64,000 nt of DNA from JAWXBA01 sp048499805 (GTDB lineage Bacteria > Gemmatimonadota > Gemmatimonadetes > Gemmatimonadales > GWC2-71-9). Both the position numbers and the translations under genes were made by a program. The DNA is taken from assembly GCA_048499805.1 (NCBI GenBank), contig JASNZF010000006.1:62001-126000 (forward strand), in the 5' to 3' direction. This document shows, piece after piece, positions 44,838 to 52,038 of the stretch (position 1 is its first letter; every line of letters starts with the position of its first letter). A model generated the notes under the pieces. That model had not been told where the DNA came from. It worked only from the letters and a program-made list of their open reading frames with translations, and did not search any database.

Positions 44838-45986
44838 TCACGGGGCCACCACCGGCCCCGCCTGGGCCAAGGGTGACAGGGCCGGGGTGCAGTCCTGGGC
44901 GGCGACGGCGTACTGATACGTCTCCCCGGTGACCACGTCCACGTCGGTATAGAGGTACGGTGCACCGCCGGTTGGGACCGAGGTGATCGGGTCGCCCCAC
45001 GCCACGGCCCCGCCCACCCGCCGCCAGACGACGTACCGGATCACGTCGGTCTCCCCGGCGGTCTCGTCCACCGCGGCCCCCCAAGAGAGCTCAATCCGGG
45101 GCTGGCCCGCCACCGTCGTCGGCGTCGCCAGCACCCCGACCCCGAGGATCGGGGAGTCGCCGCACGAGAGCAGCTTCTTGACCCCCACGTTGGGGAGCCC
45201 GATCGTCGTGGCCACCGCCCGGATCCGCTCTGCCGCGCCCGTGAGGCCGTTGGTGACCTGGTAGCCGACGGTCACGGTCCGCAGGAGATCGATCCGCGCC
45301 ACCGTCCCGGTGTCGGGCAGTTGCCCGTGCTGGGGCGCGGCATGGCGGAGCGGCAGCCATCCGGCCGGCACCGGCTGGAGCGTCTGGGTGGCGGGCGTGG
45401 GGTTGCTGTAGTAGCTGTAGCTGAAGAAGGGGCCGTTCCCCGCGGGCCGGAGGGCGTTCCGCACCAGCACCTCCGTCGGCTGCCCGTTGACCTGCCGGGT
45501 GAGGAGGAAGTCATCGGTTCGCGCCGTGGCCGCGTCCGGTTGGAACCGGAAGGTGATGGTCTCGGCGGGACTGCCCGCAAAATCGACCTGCGGGTAGGTG
45601 AATGCTGGGCTGGATCCCGGGACCGCCGCGGCCTGGGCCAGTGGCAGGGCGGAGACCTGGCCGGCTGGGGCCCCCTGGTCAACGTAGACGGCCGAGATGT
45701 CACCCGGGAGGTTGGAGACCAGGTCGGCGTTGAAGCTGAACACATCCCCACTGGCGTACACGACGGCCGGCTGGCGATCCGCCACGTTGGCCCCCGCCGT
45801 GCGGAACTCCAGGCGCATCTGCTGGACCCCGTACCGGAGGTTCTGCAGCATGCCCATTTCCTCGGTGCCCTTGCTGAAACCGCGGGATTGGGCGCCGATC
45901 GCGGACATGGCGCCTCCGAGGACGATCAGGAAGACCGTCATGGCGAGGAGCATCTCGATCAGCGTCATGCCACGCTCATTCCGCAT
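44838..45986 (-). CDS. pilW: PilW-like minor pilin with a C-terminal Fn3-like domain
   Basis: 382 residues. N-terminal prepilin signal MRNERG|MTLIEMLLAMTVFLIVLGG, to be cut and methylated by a PilD-type peptidase. PilW-like core with QQMRLEFRTAGANVADRQPAVVYASGDVFSF. From about residue 275 a domain with RIELSWGAAVDETAGETDVIRYVVWRR and GETYQYAVAAQD looks like fibronectin type III. That addition could serve adhesion or substrate contact. The gene lies between pilV and pilX genes, gaps 12 and 29 bp. Confidence 0.8.
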   Translation of the reverse strand: MRNERGMTLIEMLLAMTVFLIVLGGAMSAIGAQSRGFSKGTEEMGMLQNLRYGVQQMRLEFRTAGANVADRQPAVVYASGDVFSFNADLVSNLPGDISAVYVDQGAPAGQVSALPLAQAAAVPGSSPAFTYPQVDFAGSPAETITFRFQPDAATARTDDFLLTRQVNGQPTEVLVRNALRPAGNGPFFSYSYYSNPTPATQTLQPVPAGWLPLRHAAPQHGQLPDTGTVARIDLLRTVTVGYQVTNGLTGAAERIRAVATTIGLPNVGVKKLLSCGDSPILGVGVLATPTTVAGQPRIELSWGAAVDETAGETDVIRYVVWRRVGGAVAWGDPITSVPTGGAPYLYTDVDVVTGETYQYAVAAQDCTPALSPLAQAGPVVAP

Positions 45987-45998
45987 CGTCGCCTCCGG

Positions 45999-46382
45999 TC
46001 AGGGCGCGGCCACGGTGACTGTCCGCGCCACCGGGATCGGGAGGGTCGGGGCGGTCACCGTGACGGTGATCCGCTTGAAGTCATTGACCTGGCCGGGCCC
46101 GCCGGTTCGCACGATCGTCGTCGTGCGCGTCCAGCCCGGCATCGGGGTGTTGCTCTCGACCGCCGCATAGGTGGCGTCGAGGGTCATGTAGTCCGGCCAT
46201 TCCCGGGCCATCGCCAGCCGGGCGTCGGCGCTGGCCGCGGCGATCGTCCGCCCCCGGTCATCGGTGATGCCCCGCATCATCCGGGCGGTGGCCGACATCA
46301 GGGCCGCGGCCACGATCCCCAGGATGGCGACCGCCAGGGCCACTTCGATCAGGGTGAAGCCACGCGCATTCGCAGGCCGCAT
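45999..46382 (-). CDS. pilV: PilV-like minor pilin
   Basis: 127 residues. Prepilin signal MRPANARG|FTLIEVALAVAILGIVAAALMS. The short globular part includes WPDYMTLDATYAAVE and TPMPGWTRTTTIVRTGG. Its ATG overlaps the stop of the upstream fimT-like gene (TGATG). It is the second gene of the pilus operon. Confidence 0.8.
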   Translation of the reverse strand: MRPANARGFTLIEVALAVAILGIVAAALMSATARMMRGITDDRGRTIAAASADARLAMAREWPDYMTLDATYAAVESNTPMPGWTRTTTIVRTGGPGQVNDFKRITVTVTAPTLPIPVARTVTVAAP

Positions 46383-46993
46383 CAGAACCCCCGGCGCCAG
46401 GCGCCGCCAGTGTAGCGAAACCACTCCACTCGACCGGTGGCCCGGACCAGCTCGATCGCCCGGGTGTCGGAGAGCCGCTTCGGGTTGCCCTGCGCCGCCG
46501 ACAAGGTCGTCAGGTAGGCTCCCCCCGCCAGGCTGGCACTCCCGTTGCGACGAAAGACCAGGGTGGGCAGTCCGGAGGGACCAGCGGGGAAGCTGACGAC
46601 CCCCGCCCCGAACGGCCGGGCGGGAGCGCCGGCCCGGCCGAAGACGATGGCCGGGTCGAGGTGGTGGACCTGCCGGCGCTCCCCACCGGCGAAGACCCCG
46701 TCGTTGTTCGCATCCATGTGCACGAGCACCCGGCCGGCCAGGGTGTCGAAGGTGACGATCACGTCGTGCTGGCGGGCCACCGACTCGCGCTGAGCGGCCT
46801 GCAGCGTCGAGCCCAGGCTGAGCATCGCGCTCTCCGCCTTGGACCGCAGCACGTCGATGGCGGGGAGGGCGAGGCCTGCCAGGATGCCGAGAATGGCCAC
46901 CACCACCAGGATCTCGACCAGGGTGAATCCCCGTACTGTCCGCCGCGGGGGCGGGGTGGCGCAGGCCACGTGGGGTACTCCCGTTGGGGTCAT
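46382..46993 (-). CDS. GspH/FimT-type pseudopilin
   Basis: 203 residues from ATG 46993. A leader of about 25 residues ends PPRRTVRG|FTLVEILVVVAILGILAGLALP, a classical type IV prepilin signal. The globular part has ESVARQHDVIVTFDTLAGRVLVHMDANNDGVF, a GspH-like strand pattern. It opens the four-gene pilus operon, divergent from glyS. Confidence 0.8.
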   Translation of the reverse strand: MTPTGVPHVACATPPPRRTVRGFTLVEILVVVAILGILAGLALPAIDVLRSKAESAMLSLGSTLQAAQRESVARQHDVIVTFDTLAGRVLVHMDANNDGVFAGGERRQVHHLDPAIVFGRAGAPARPFGAGVVSFPAGPSGLPTLVFRRNGSASLAGGAYLTTLSAAQGNPKRLSDTRAIELVRATGRVEWFRYTGGAWRRGF

Positions 46994-47169
46994 GGAGTCT
47001 AGCATGCAAGCGCCGCGCCGCGCCATGGGGTGGTCCAAGTCCTTGCCGCCCAACGACTGGCCCTCCGCATGTGGCACGCCTGCAACATTGCACTTGGCCG
47101 GGGTCCAGCGTCCTGCCCACTCCTTCCGGGTTCCTTGCCCGCGCCCCGTCCGGGCCCCTACCTTTCCGC

Positions 47170-48501
47170 ATGGCCGACACTACCCTGATGGACAAGCTCG
47201 TTTCCCTGTGCAAGCGCCGTGGCTTCGTCTTCCAGTCCTCCGAGGTCTACGGAGGCCTCGGCTCCGTCTGGGACTACGGCCCGCTCGGCGTGGAGCTCAA
47301 GAAGAACATCAAGGAGCGCTGGTGGCGTGCCATGGTCCATGCCCGCGACGACATCGAGGGGCTCGACGCCGCCATCCTGATGCACCCCAAGGTCTGGGAG
47401 GCGTCCGGCCATGTCTCCGGGTTCACCGACCCGCTGGTCGATTGCCGGACCTGCAAGGCCCGGTTCCGCGCCGACAAGGTCGCCGACGCCCAGTGCCCCC
47501 AGAAGCCCAGCAAGAAGCCCGGTGAGCACTCGGCGTGCGACCTCACCGAGCCGCGCCTCTTCAACCTGATGTTCAAGACGTTCATGGGACCGGTCGAGGA
47601 GAGCGCGGCGGTCGTCTACCTCCGTCCGGAGACGGCCCAGGGGATCTACGTCAACTACCTCAACGTCCTCAACTCCTCGCGCCAGCGCGTGCCGTTCGGC
47701 ATCGCGCAGATCGGCAAGGCGTTCCGGAACGAGATCACCCCGGGTAACTTCATCTTCCGCACCCGCGAGTTCGAGCAGATGGAGATGCAGTTCTTCGTCA
47801 AGCCCGGCACCGACGAGGAGTGGTTCGAGCGCTGGCGCGGGCTCCGGATGGCCTGGCACCACGAGATCGGCCTGACCCCGGCCAAGCTGCGGTGGCACGC
47901 CCATGGCGAGGGGGAGCTGGCCCACTACGCCAAGGCCGCCTACGACATCGAGTACGAGTTCCCGTTCGGGTGGCAGGAGATCGAGGGGATCCACAATCGC
48001 ACCGACTTCGACCTCGGGCGGCACCAGGAGCATTCCGGCAAGAAGCTCGAGTATTTCGACCAGGCCGCCAACGAGCGATACCTCCCCTACATCGTCGAGA
48101 CCTCGGCAGGGGCCGACCGGGTCACCCTGACCGTGCTCGCCGACGCCTACCGGGAGGAAGAGGTCGAGGGGGAGACCCGGGTCGTCCTGGGGCTCCACCC
48201 GGCCATCGCGCCGATCAAGGCCGCCGTGCTGCCGCTCGTCAAGAAGGACGGCATGCCGGAGCTGGCGCTTGAGCTCTACCACGACCTGCGGCGGCAGCTG
48301 CCGATGTTCTACGACGACAGCGGCGCCATCGGCCGCCGCTACCGCCGGATGGACGAGGCGGGTACCCCGTTCTGCTTTACCATCGACGGCCAGACGGCCA
48401 CCGACCGGACCGTGACGGTGCGGCATCGCGATGCCATGAGCCAGGAGCGCATCGGCCTCGACCAGGTACTCACCTGGCTGCTGGAGCGCGTCGCGGGGTA
48501 G
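47170..48501 (+). CDS. glyS: Glycyl-tRNA synthetase (alpha2 type)
   Basis: 443 residues, class II synthetase of the homodimeric kind rather than the alpha2beta2 kind. Motifs: KRRGFVFQSSEVYGGLGSVWDYGPLG, LRPETAQGIYVNYLNVLNSSRQRVPFGIAQIGKAFRNEI, and the C-terminal anticodon-binding part with KKDGMPELALELYHDLRR. A CxxC-containing insertion (CRTCKARFRADK) may bind zinc. The ATG follows a divergent 176-bp gap shared with the pilus operon; the upstream open frame has no family match. Confidence 0.96.
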   Translation: MADTTLMDKLVSLCKRRGFVFQSSEVYGGLGSVWDYGPLGVELKKNIKERWWRAMVHARDDIEGLDAAILMHPKVWEASGHVSGFTDPLVDCRTCKARFRADKVADAQCPQKPSKKPGEHSACDLTEPRLFNLMFKTFMGPVEESAAVVYLRPETAQGIYVNYLNVLNSSRQRVPFGIAQIGKAFRNEITPGNFIFRTREFEQMEMQFFVKPGTDEEWFERWRGLRMAWHHEIGLTPAKLRWHAHGEGELAHYAKAAYDIEYEFPFGWQEIEGIHNRTDFDLGRHQEHSGKKLEYFDQAANERYLPYIVETSAGADRVTLTVLADAYREEEVEGETRVVLGLHPAIAPIKAAVLPLVKKDGMPELALELYHDLRRQLPMFYDDSGAIGRRYRRMDEAGTPFCFTIDGQTATDRTVTVRHRDAMSQERIGLDQVLTWLLERVAG

Positions 48502-48504
48502 GCG

Positions 48505-49215
48505 ATGCGCCTTGATGCGTTCCGGACCCTGGTCCGCCACCAGGCCGACGAGGTGCCCGCGGAGTTCCTCGACGGCGTACTGGAAGTCACCGTTTCCCCC
48601 CGCACCCTGCCGCACCCGACCCGCCCCGGGATCTACACCCTGGGCGAGTGCGTCCCGCTGGTGACCGAGGACCCGGGGCCGGAAGGGGTCCAGAGCCGGG
48701 TGGTGCTGTACCATGGCTCCTTTGCCGCCCTGGCCCAGCTGGACCCCGCCTTCGACTGGCGGGCCGAGTCCTGGGAGACCCTCACCCACGAACTCCGCCA
48801 TCACATGGAATGGCGCGCCCGGGCGCCGGACCTCGAGGCGTTTGATCACGCCGCCGAGCAGAACTTCGCCCGACAGGATGGCGAGCCGTTCGCGCCCGAT
48901 TTCTACCGCGATGGCGAGTCGCCCGCGCCCGGCGTGCATCGCATCGACCAGGACTTCTTCCTCGAACAGCGCCACCGCCAGCTGCCCGCCACCGCCCGCC
49001 TCTGCTGGCATGGACGCCGCTGGCAGGTGCCCGTTCCCCCGGAGGCGTTCCTGCCGGCCTTCCTCAGCATCGACGGGGTGACCGATCCGCCGCCGGGAGA
49101 ACTGGTGCTGGTGCTCTGCCGGAAGCCCCGCTGGCGGGACCTCTTCCGCCGTCGTCCCGAGCCGGTCTTCCAGGCCTGTGTCGTGGCCGCGCCGGCCCCC
49201 GGCGAACACTGCTGA
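48505..49215 (+). CDS. Zincin-like metallopeptidase domain protein
   Basis: 236 residues starting three bases after glyS. THELRHHMEW (HExxH at 95-99, with a second His at 100) follows RVVLYHGSFAAL. The arrangement resembles the small bacterial zincin family PF06262, in which an acidic residue about a dozen positions on is the third ligand (here in DLEAFDHAAEQ). No signal peptide is seen, so it is probably cytoplasmic. The C-terminal half (about 130-236) is outside that family and unassigned. Confidence 0.65.
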   Translation: MRLDAFRTLVRHQADEVPAEFLDGVLEVTVSPRTLPHPTRPGIYTLGECVPLVTEDPGPEGVQSRVVLYHGSFAALAQLDPAFDWRAESWETLTHELRHHMEWRARAPDLEAFDHAAEQNFARQDGEPFAPDFYRDGESPAPGVHRIDQDFFLEQRHRQLPATARLCWHGRRWQVPVPPEAFLPAFLSIDGVTDPPPGELVLVLCRKPRWRDLFRRRPEPVFQACVVAAPAPGEHC

Positions 49216-49286
49216 CCCCGCTTATATTTTGGGGGTTCCCCCCGGCCCGGTGACGCGGGCCCGACCCCTCCCGCGGAGAACCCCCG

Positions 49287-49559
49287 ATGGTGCACGAAGT
49301 CCGGACCACGCTCGAGCCCGCAGAGATCCTTGCCAGGGCCAAGCAGTTCTTCGCGGAGCGGGTGCCGCACAACGCGGCGTACCCGGAGCGGGAGGGACCG
49401 GGCTTCCTGACGCTCCGCGGCCAGGGGGGGGAGGAGATCGCGATCGCCATCGCCGAATCGGAGCAGGGACGGCGGGTACGCGGTTCGACCCTCTTCTTTG
49501 ACCAGGCGCTCGCGCGCTTCCTTCACACCCTTCCCCCGGCGACGCTGGTGGCCTCGTGA
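49287..49559 (+). CDS. Small conserved-looking protein of unknown function
   Basis: 90 residues: MVHEVRTTLEPAEILARAKQFFAERVPHNAAYPEREG, then a beta-rich part (FLTLRGQGGEEIAIAIAESEQGRRVRGSTLFFDQALARFL). Codon use fits the neighbours and the start has GGAG upstream. A TATATT box at 49223 may be part of its promoter. It overlaps the next gene by four bases. Confidence 0.7.
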   Translation: MVHEVRTTLEPAEILARAKQFFAERVPHNAAYPEREGPGFLTLRGQGGEEIAIAIAESEQGRRVRGSTLFFDQALARFLHTLPPATLVAS

Positions 49560-49816
49560 GCGCGACGCTGCCGGTGCGCGTGACCGTCCTCGAGAGCTGG
49601 GACGAGGTGTCCCTGGCGCCGGCGCCGGAGACGGCGATCGCCGAGGTCAAGGCACGGGCCCTCGCCGCGACCCGCACCCGGGGCGCGGCCGACGCATTCT
49701 TGGTCAAGTACCTCGGCGCGGAGCTGCGCGACGAATCCGCCTCCCTGGCCGAGGCCGGCGTGGTACCCAACGGTGCCCTGATCGTGCTGCGGCGCCGGCG
49801 CACCCCCACCCGCTGA
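49556..49816 (+). CDS. Small protein, possibly beta-grasp (ubiquitin-like) fold
   Basis: 86 residues from GTG inside the previous stop (GTGA). The end FLVKYLGAELRDESASLAEAGVVPNGALIVLRRRR recalls the last strands of ubiquitin-like YukD/EsaB proteins (acidic turn, SLAEAGV, hydrophobic strand). No C-terminal Gly-Gly. The fold suggestion is by eye only. Confidence 0.6.
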   Translation: MSATLPVRVTVLESWDEVSLAPAPETAIAEVKARALAATRTRGAADAFLVKYLGAELRDESASLAEAGVVPNGALIVLRRRRTPTR

Positions 49817-49824
49817 GCGGCCCG

Positions 49825-50082
49825 GTGTCCGCCATCGGGCGGGTGGGAACGTGGGCCGCCGTCATCGCGCTCGGACTGAACGCCCTCCTGCTGGGGGCGG
49901 CTGGCCTGGTGGCCGGCCGCCCCCTCTTGCTCCTGCTCGGCGTGGGGGCCGCCATCGCGGCGGCTGGCGTCTGGGCGGCGTGGCGGCGGCACCTGCGGAC
50001 CCTGGATGCCCTGGGCCAGGAGCGGCGGGCGATGGGGCAGGAGGCGAGGGCGCTCCGCGACCTGATCCGGCGGTCCAAGTGA
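49825..50082 (+). CDS. Small membrane protein of unknown function
   Basis: 85 residues from GTG 49825. Two hydrophobic segments (VGTWAAVIALGLNALLLGAAGLV and LLLLLGVGAAIAAAGVWAAW), then a basic helical tail (RRHLRTLDALGQERRAMGQEARALRDLIRRSK). It lies 8 bp after the ubiquitin-like gene and overlaps the next gene by four bases, so it belongs to the same transcript. Confidence 0.6.
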   Translation: MSAIGRVGTWAAVIALGLNALLLGAAGLVAGRPLLLLLGVGAAIAAAGVWAAWRRHLRTLDALGQERRAMGQEARALRDLIRRSK

Positions 50083-50978
50083 ACCGCGACCTGGCGGTGC
50101 TCGTCGCCGGGACCGAAGCGTCCCACGACCCCGGCCCGGGCCATCCTGAGGCGCCCCGTCGGCTCCAGGCGGTCCTGGCCCGGATTGCGGAGGCCGGAAT
50201 CGCCACCCGCCCGGCGCCGACGGCCGGGCGCGAGGCGCTGCAGGCGGTGCACCCGGAGGGTTACCTCACGATGGTGGAGGCGCTCGCGCGGCGGGGCGGC
50301 GGGATGCTCGATCCCGACACGATCGTGAGCCCCGGCAGCTGGGAGGTGGCTGCCGGCGCCGCTGGAGCGGTTCTGGCCGGGGTGGCCCACGCCCTGGCTG
50401 GGCGCGGCCACGCCTTTGCCGTGGTGCGGCCCCCCGGCCATCATTGCCTGGCCGACCGCGCCATGGGATTCTGTTTGTTGGCGAACGTCGCCATCGCCGC
50501 GCGTGCCGCGCAACGGGCGGGGTGCCGGCGCATCCTGGTGGTGGACTGGGACGTGCACCACGGCAACGGCACCCAGGCCCTGGTGGAGAGCGATCCCGGT
50601 ATCCGCTTCGTCTCGCTCCACCAGGCGGACTGGTGGCCGGGGACGGGGGACGCTTCGGAGCGCGGGGTGGGGAACATCTTCAACCTCCCCCGGCCGCCCG
50701 GGTTGCCCCCGGACCGGTACGTGAACGACCTGTGGGAGGGGATCGCGTCCGCGACGGCGGGGTGGACCCCGGACCTCGTGCTCGTCTCGGCTGGCTTCGA
50801 TGCCATGCGTGGCGACCCGCTGGGCGGGTTCACGCTCGAGCCGGAGCACTTTGCGGAGTGGACCACGCGGCTTCGCACCGCGCTCCCCGCCACCCCCATC
50901 GTGGGCGCGCTCGAGGGAGGCTACGTTCCGAGCCGCCTCGCGGCCGGTGTCCTGGCGGTGCTCGGGGCGCTGGCGTAG
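50079..50978 (+). CDS. Histone deacetylase-fold amidohydrolase (AcuC/acetylpolyamine amidohydrolase type)
   Basis: 299 residues from GTG 50079. Active-site motifs are intact: RPPGHHCLADRAMGFCLLAN, VDWDVHHGNGTQ, GTGDASERG and SAGFDAMRGDPLGG. These give the His-His pair and the zinc ligands of the class. It probably deacetylates a small molecule or protein lysines; the substrate is not readable. The start sits inside the stop of the small membrane protein gene. Confidence 0.88.
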   Translation: MNRDLAVLVAGTEASHDPGPGHPEAPRRLQAVLARIAEAGIATRPAPTAGREALQAVHPEGYLTMVEALARRGGGMLDPDTIVSPGSWEVAAGAAGAVLAGVAHALAGRGHAFAVVRPPGHHCLADRAMGFCLLANVAIAARAAQRAGCRRILVVDWDVHHGNGTQALVESDPGIRFVSLHQADWWPGTGDASERGVGNIFNLPRPPGLPPDRYVNDLWEGIASATAGWTPDLVLVSAGFDAMRGDPLGGFTLEPEHFAEWTTRLRTALPATPIVGALEGGYVPSRLAAGVLAVLGALA

Positions 50979-51012
50979 GCCCGCAGGACATACCCATCAC
51001 CCCGAGGTTGCC

Positions 51013-52038
51013 GTGACCAGCCGCCTGCGCCTGGAAGCCGAAGTGATGTCCCTGCGGACCCGCCATCCGTTCATCATTGCGCGGCACGGCTTCGATGAGG
51101 TCCGCTCGATCCGGGTGATCCTCCGCGACGCCGACGGCCTGGAAGGGATCGGCGAGGCGACGCCCCAGAAGTTCTACGGTGAGACCCCCGAGACGGCGTT
51201 GGCGGCACTCGACTTCTATGCGCCACGGCTCCCCGAGGACCCGTTCCAGCTCGAGCAGGCCGAGGCCGACCTGGCCCGCGCCATGACCGGCAACAATTCC
51301 GTCCGCGCGGCACTGAGCACCGCCCTGCACGACCTCGTGGGCAAGCGGCTCGGCGTGCCGCTCTACCGGCTCTGGGGGCTCGATCCCGCGACGGCCCCGA
51401 TCAGCACCTTCACGATCGGCATCGACACCCCCGAGAAGATGCGCCTCAAGGTGCGGGAGGCCGCACCCTATCCGGTGCTCAAGGTCAAGCTCGGCACCGC
51501 CGACGACCTCGCCATCCTCCGGGCAATCCGGGAGGAGACCACCAAGGAGCTCCGGGTCGATGCCAACTGTGCCTGGACCGCCGTGCACGCCATCCGGATG
51601 CTGCCGGTGCTGGAGGAGTTCGGCGTGACGGTGCTGGAGCAGCCGGTCGCCCGCGCCGATCTCGATGGTTTCGCACAGATCCGGCGGCACGCCCGGATCC
51701 CGCTCATTGCCGACGAGAGCTGCCACGTCGCGAGCGACATCCCGCACCTCGCCGGCCGGGTGGACGGGATCAACATCAAGCTGGCCAAGACCGGCAGCCT
51801 GCGTGAGGCGGTGCGCATGGTGGCGGTGGCACGCGCCCACCACCTGATGGTCATGCTGGGCTGCATGGTGGAAAGCTCCATCGCCATCACCGCCGCGGCC
51901 CACCTGGCCCCGCTGATGGATCTGATCGACCTCGACGGCGCGGCCCTCCTGGCAGAGGACCCCTGGGTGGGCGCCACCATCGAGGCCGGCCAGCTCCGCC
52001 TACCCGATGCCCCGGGGCTCGGCGTCCACCCCAGATGA
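51013..52038 (+). CDS. Dipeptide epimerase (enolase superfamily)
   Basis: 341 residues. KVKLG with the catalytic Lys, VDANCAW, LEQPV, ADESC and NIKLAKTGSL with the second Lys, plus GCMVESSI, are the marks of L-Ala-D/L-Glu epimerases (YcjG/YkfB type). These epimerise murein-derived dipeptides for recycling. GTG start preceded by CCGAGG. Its stop overlaps the priA ATG. Confidence 0.88.
   Translation: MTSRLRLEAEVMSLRTRHPFIIARHGFDEVRSIRVILRDADGLEGIGEATPQKFYGETPETALAALDFYAPRLPEDPFQLEQAEADLARAMTGNNSVRAALSTALHDLVGKRLGVPLYRLWGLDPATAPISTFTIGIDTPEKMRLKVREAAPYPVLKVKLGTADDLAILRAIREETTKELRVDANCAWTAVHAIRMLPVLEEFGVTVLEQPVARADLDGFAQIRRHARIPLIADESCHVASDIPHLAGRVDGINIKLAKTGSLREAVRMVAVARAHHLMVMLGCMVESSIAITAAAHLAPLMDLIDLDGAALLAEDPWVGATIEAGQLRLPDAPGLGVHPR

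Noticed and set aside
50984..51000. Shared motif CAGGAYATACCCAT near 19684 and 50984 as a common promoter element
   Set aside because: Only two instances, one without a suitable distance to a start; could be chance.
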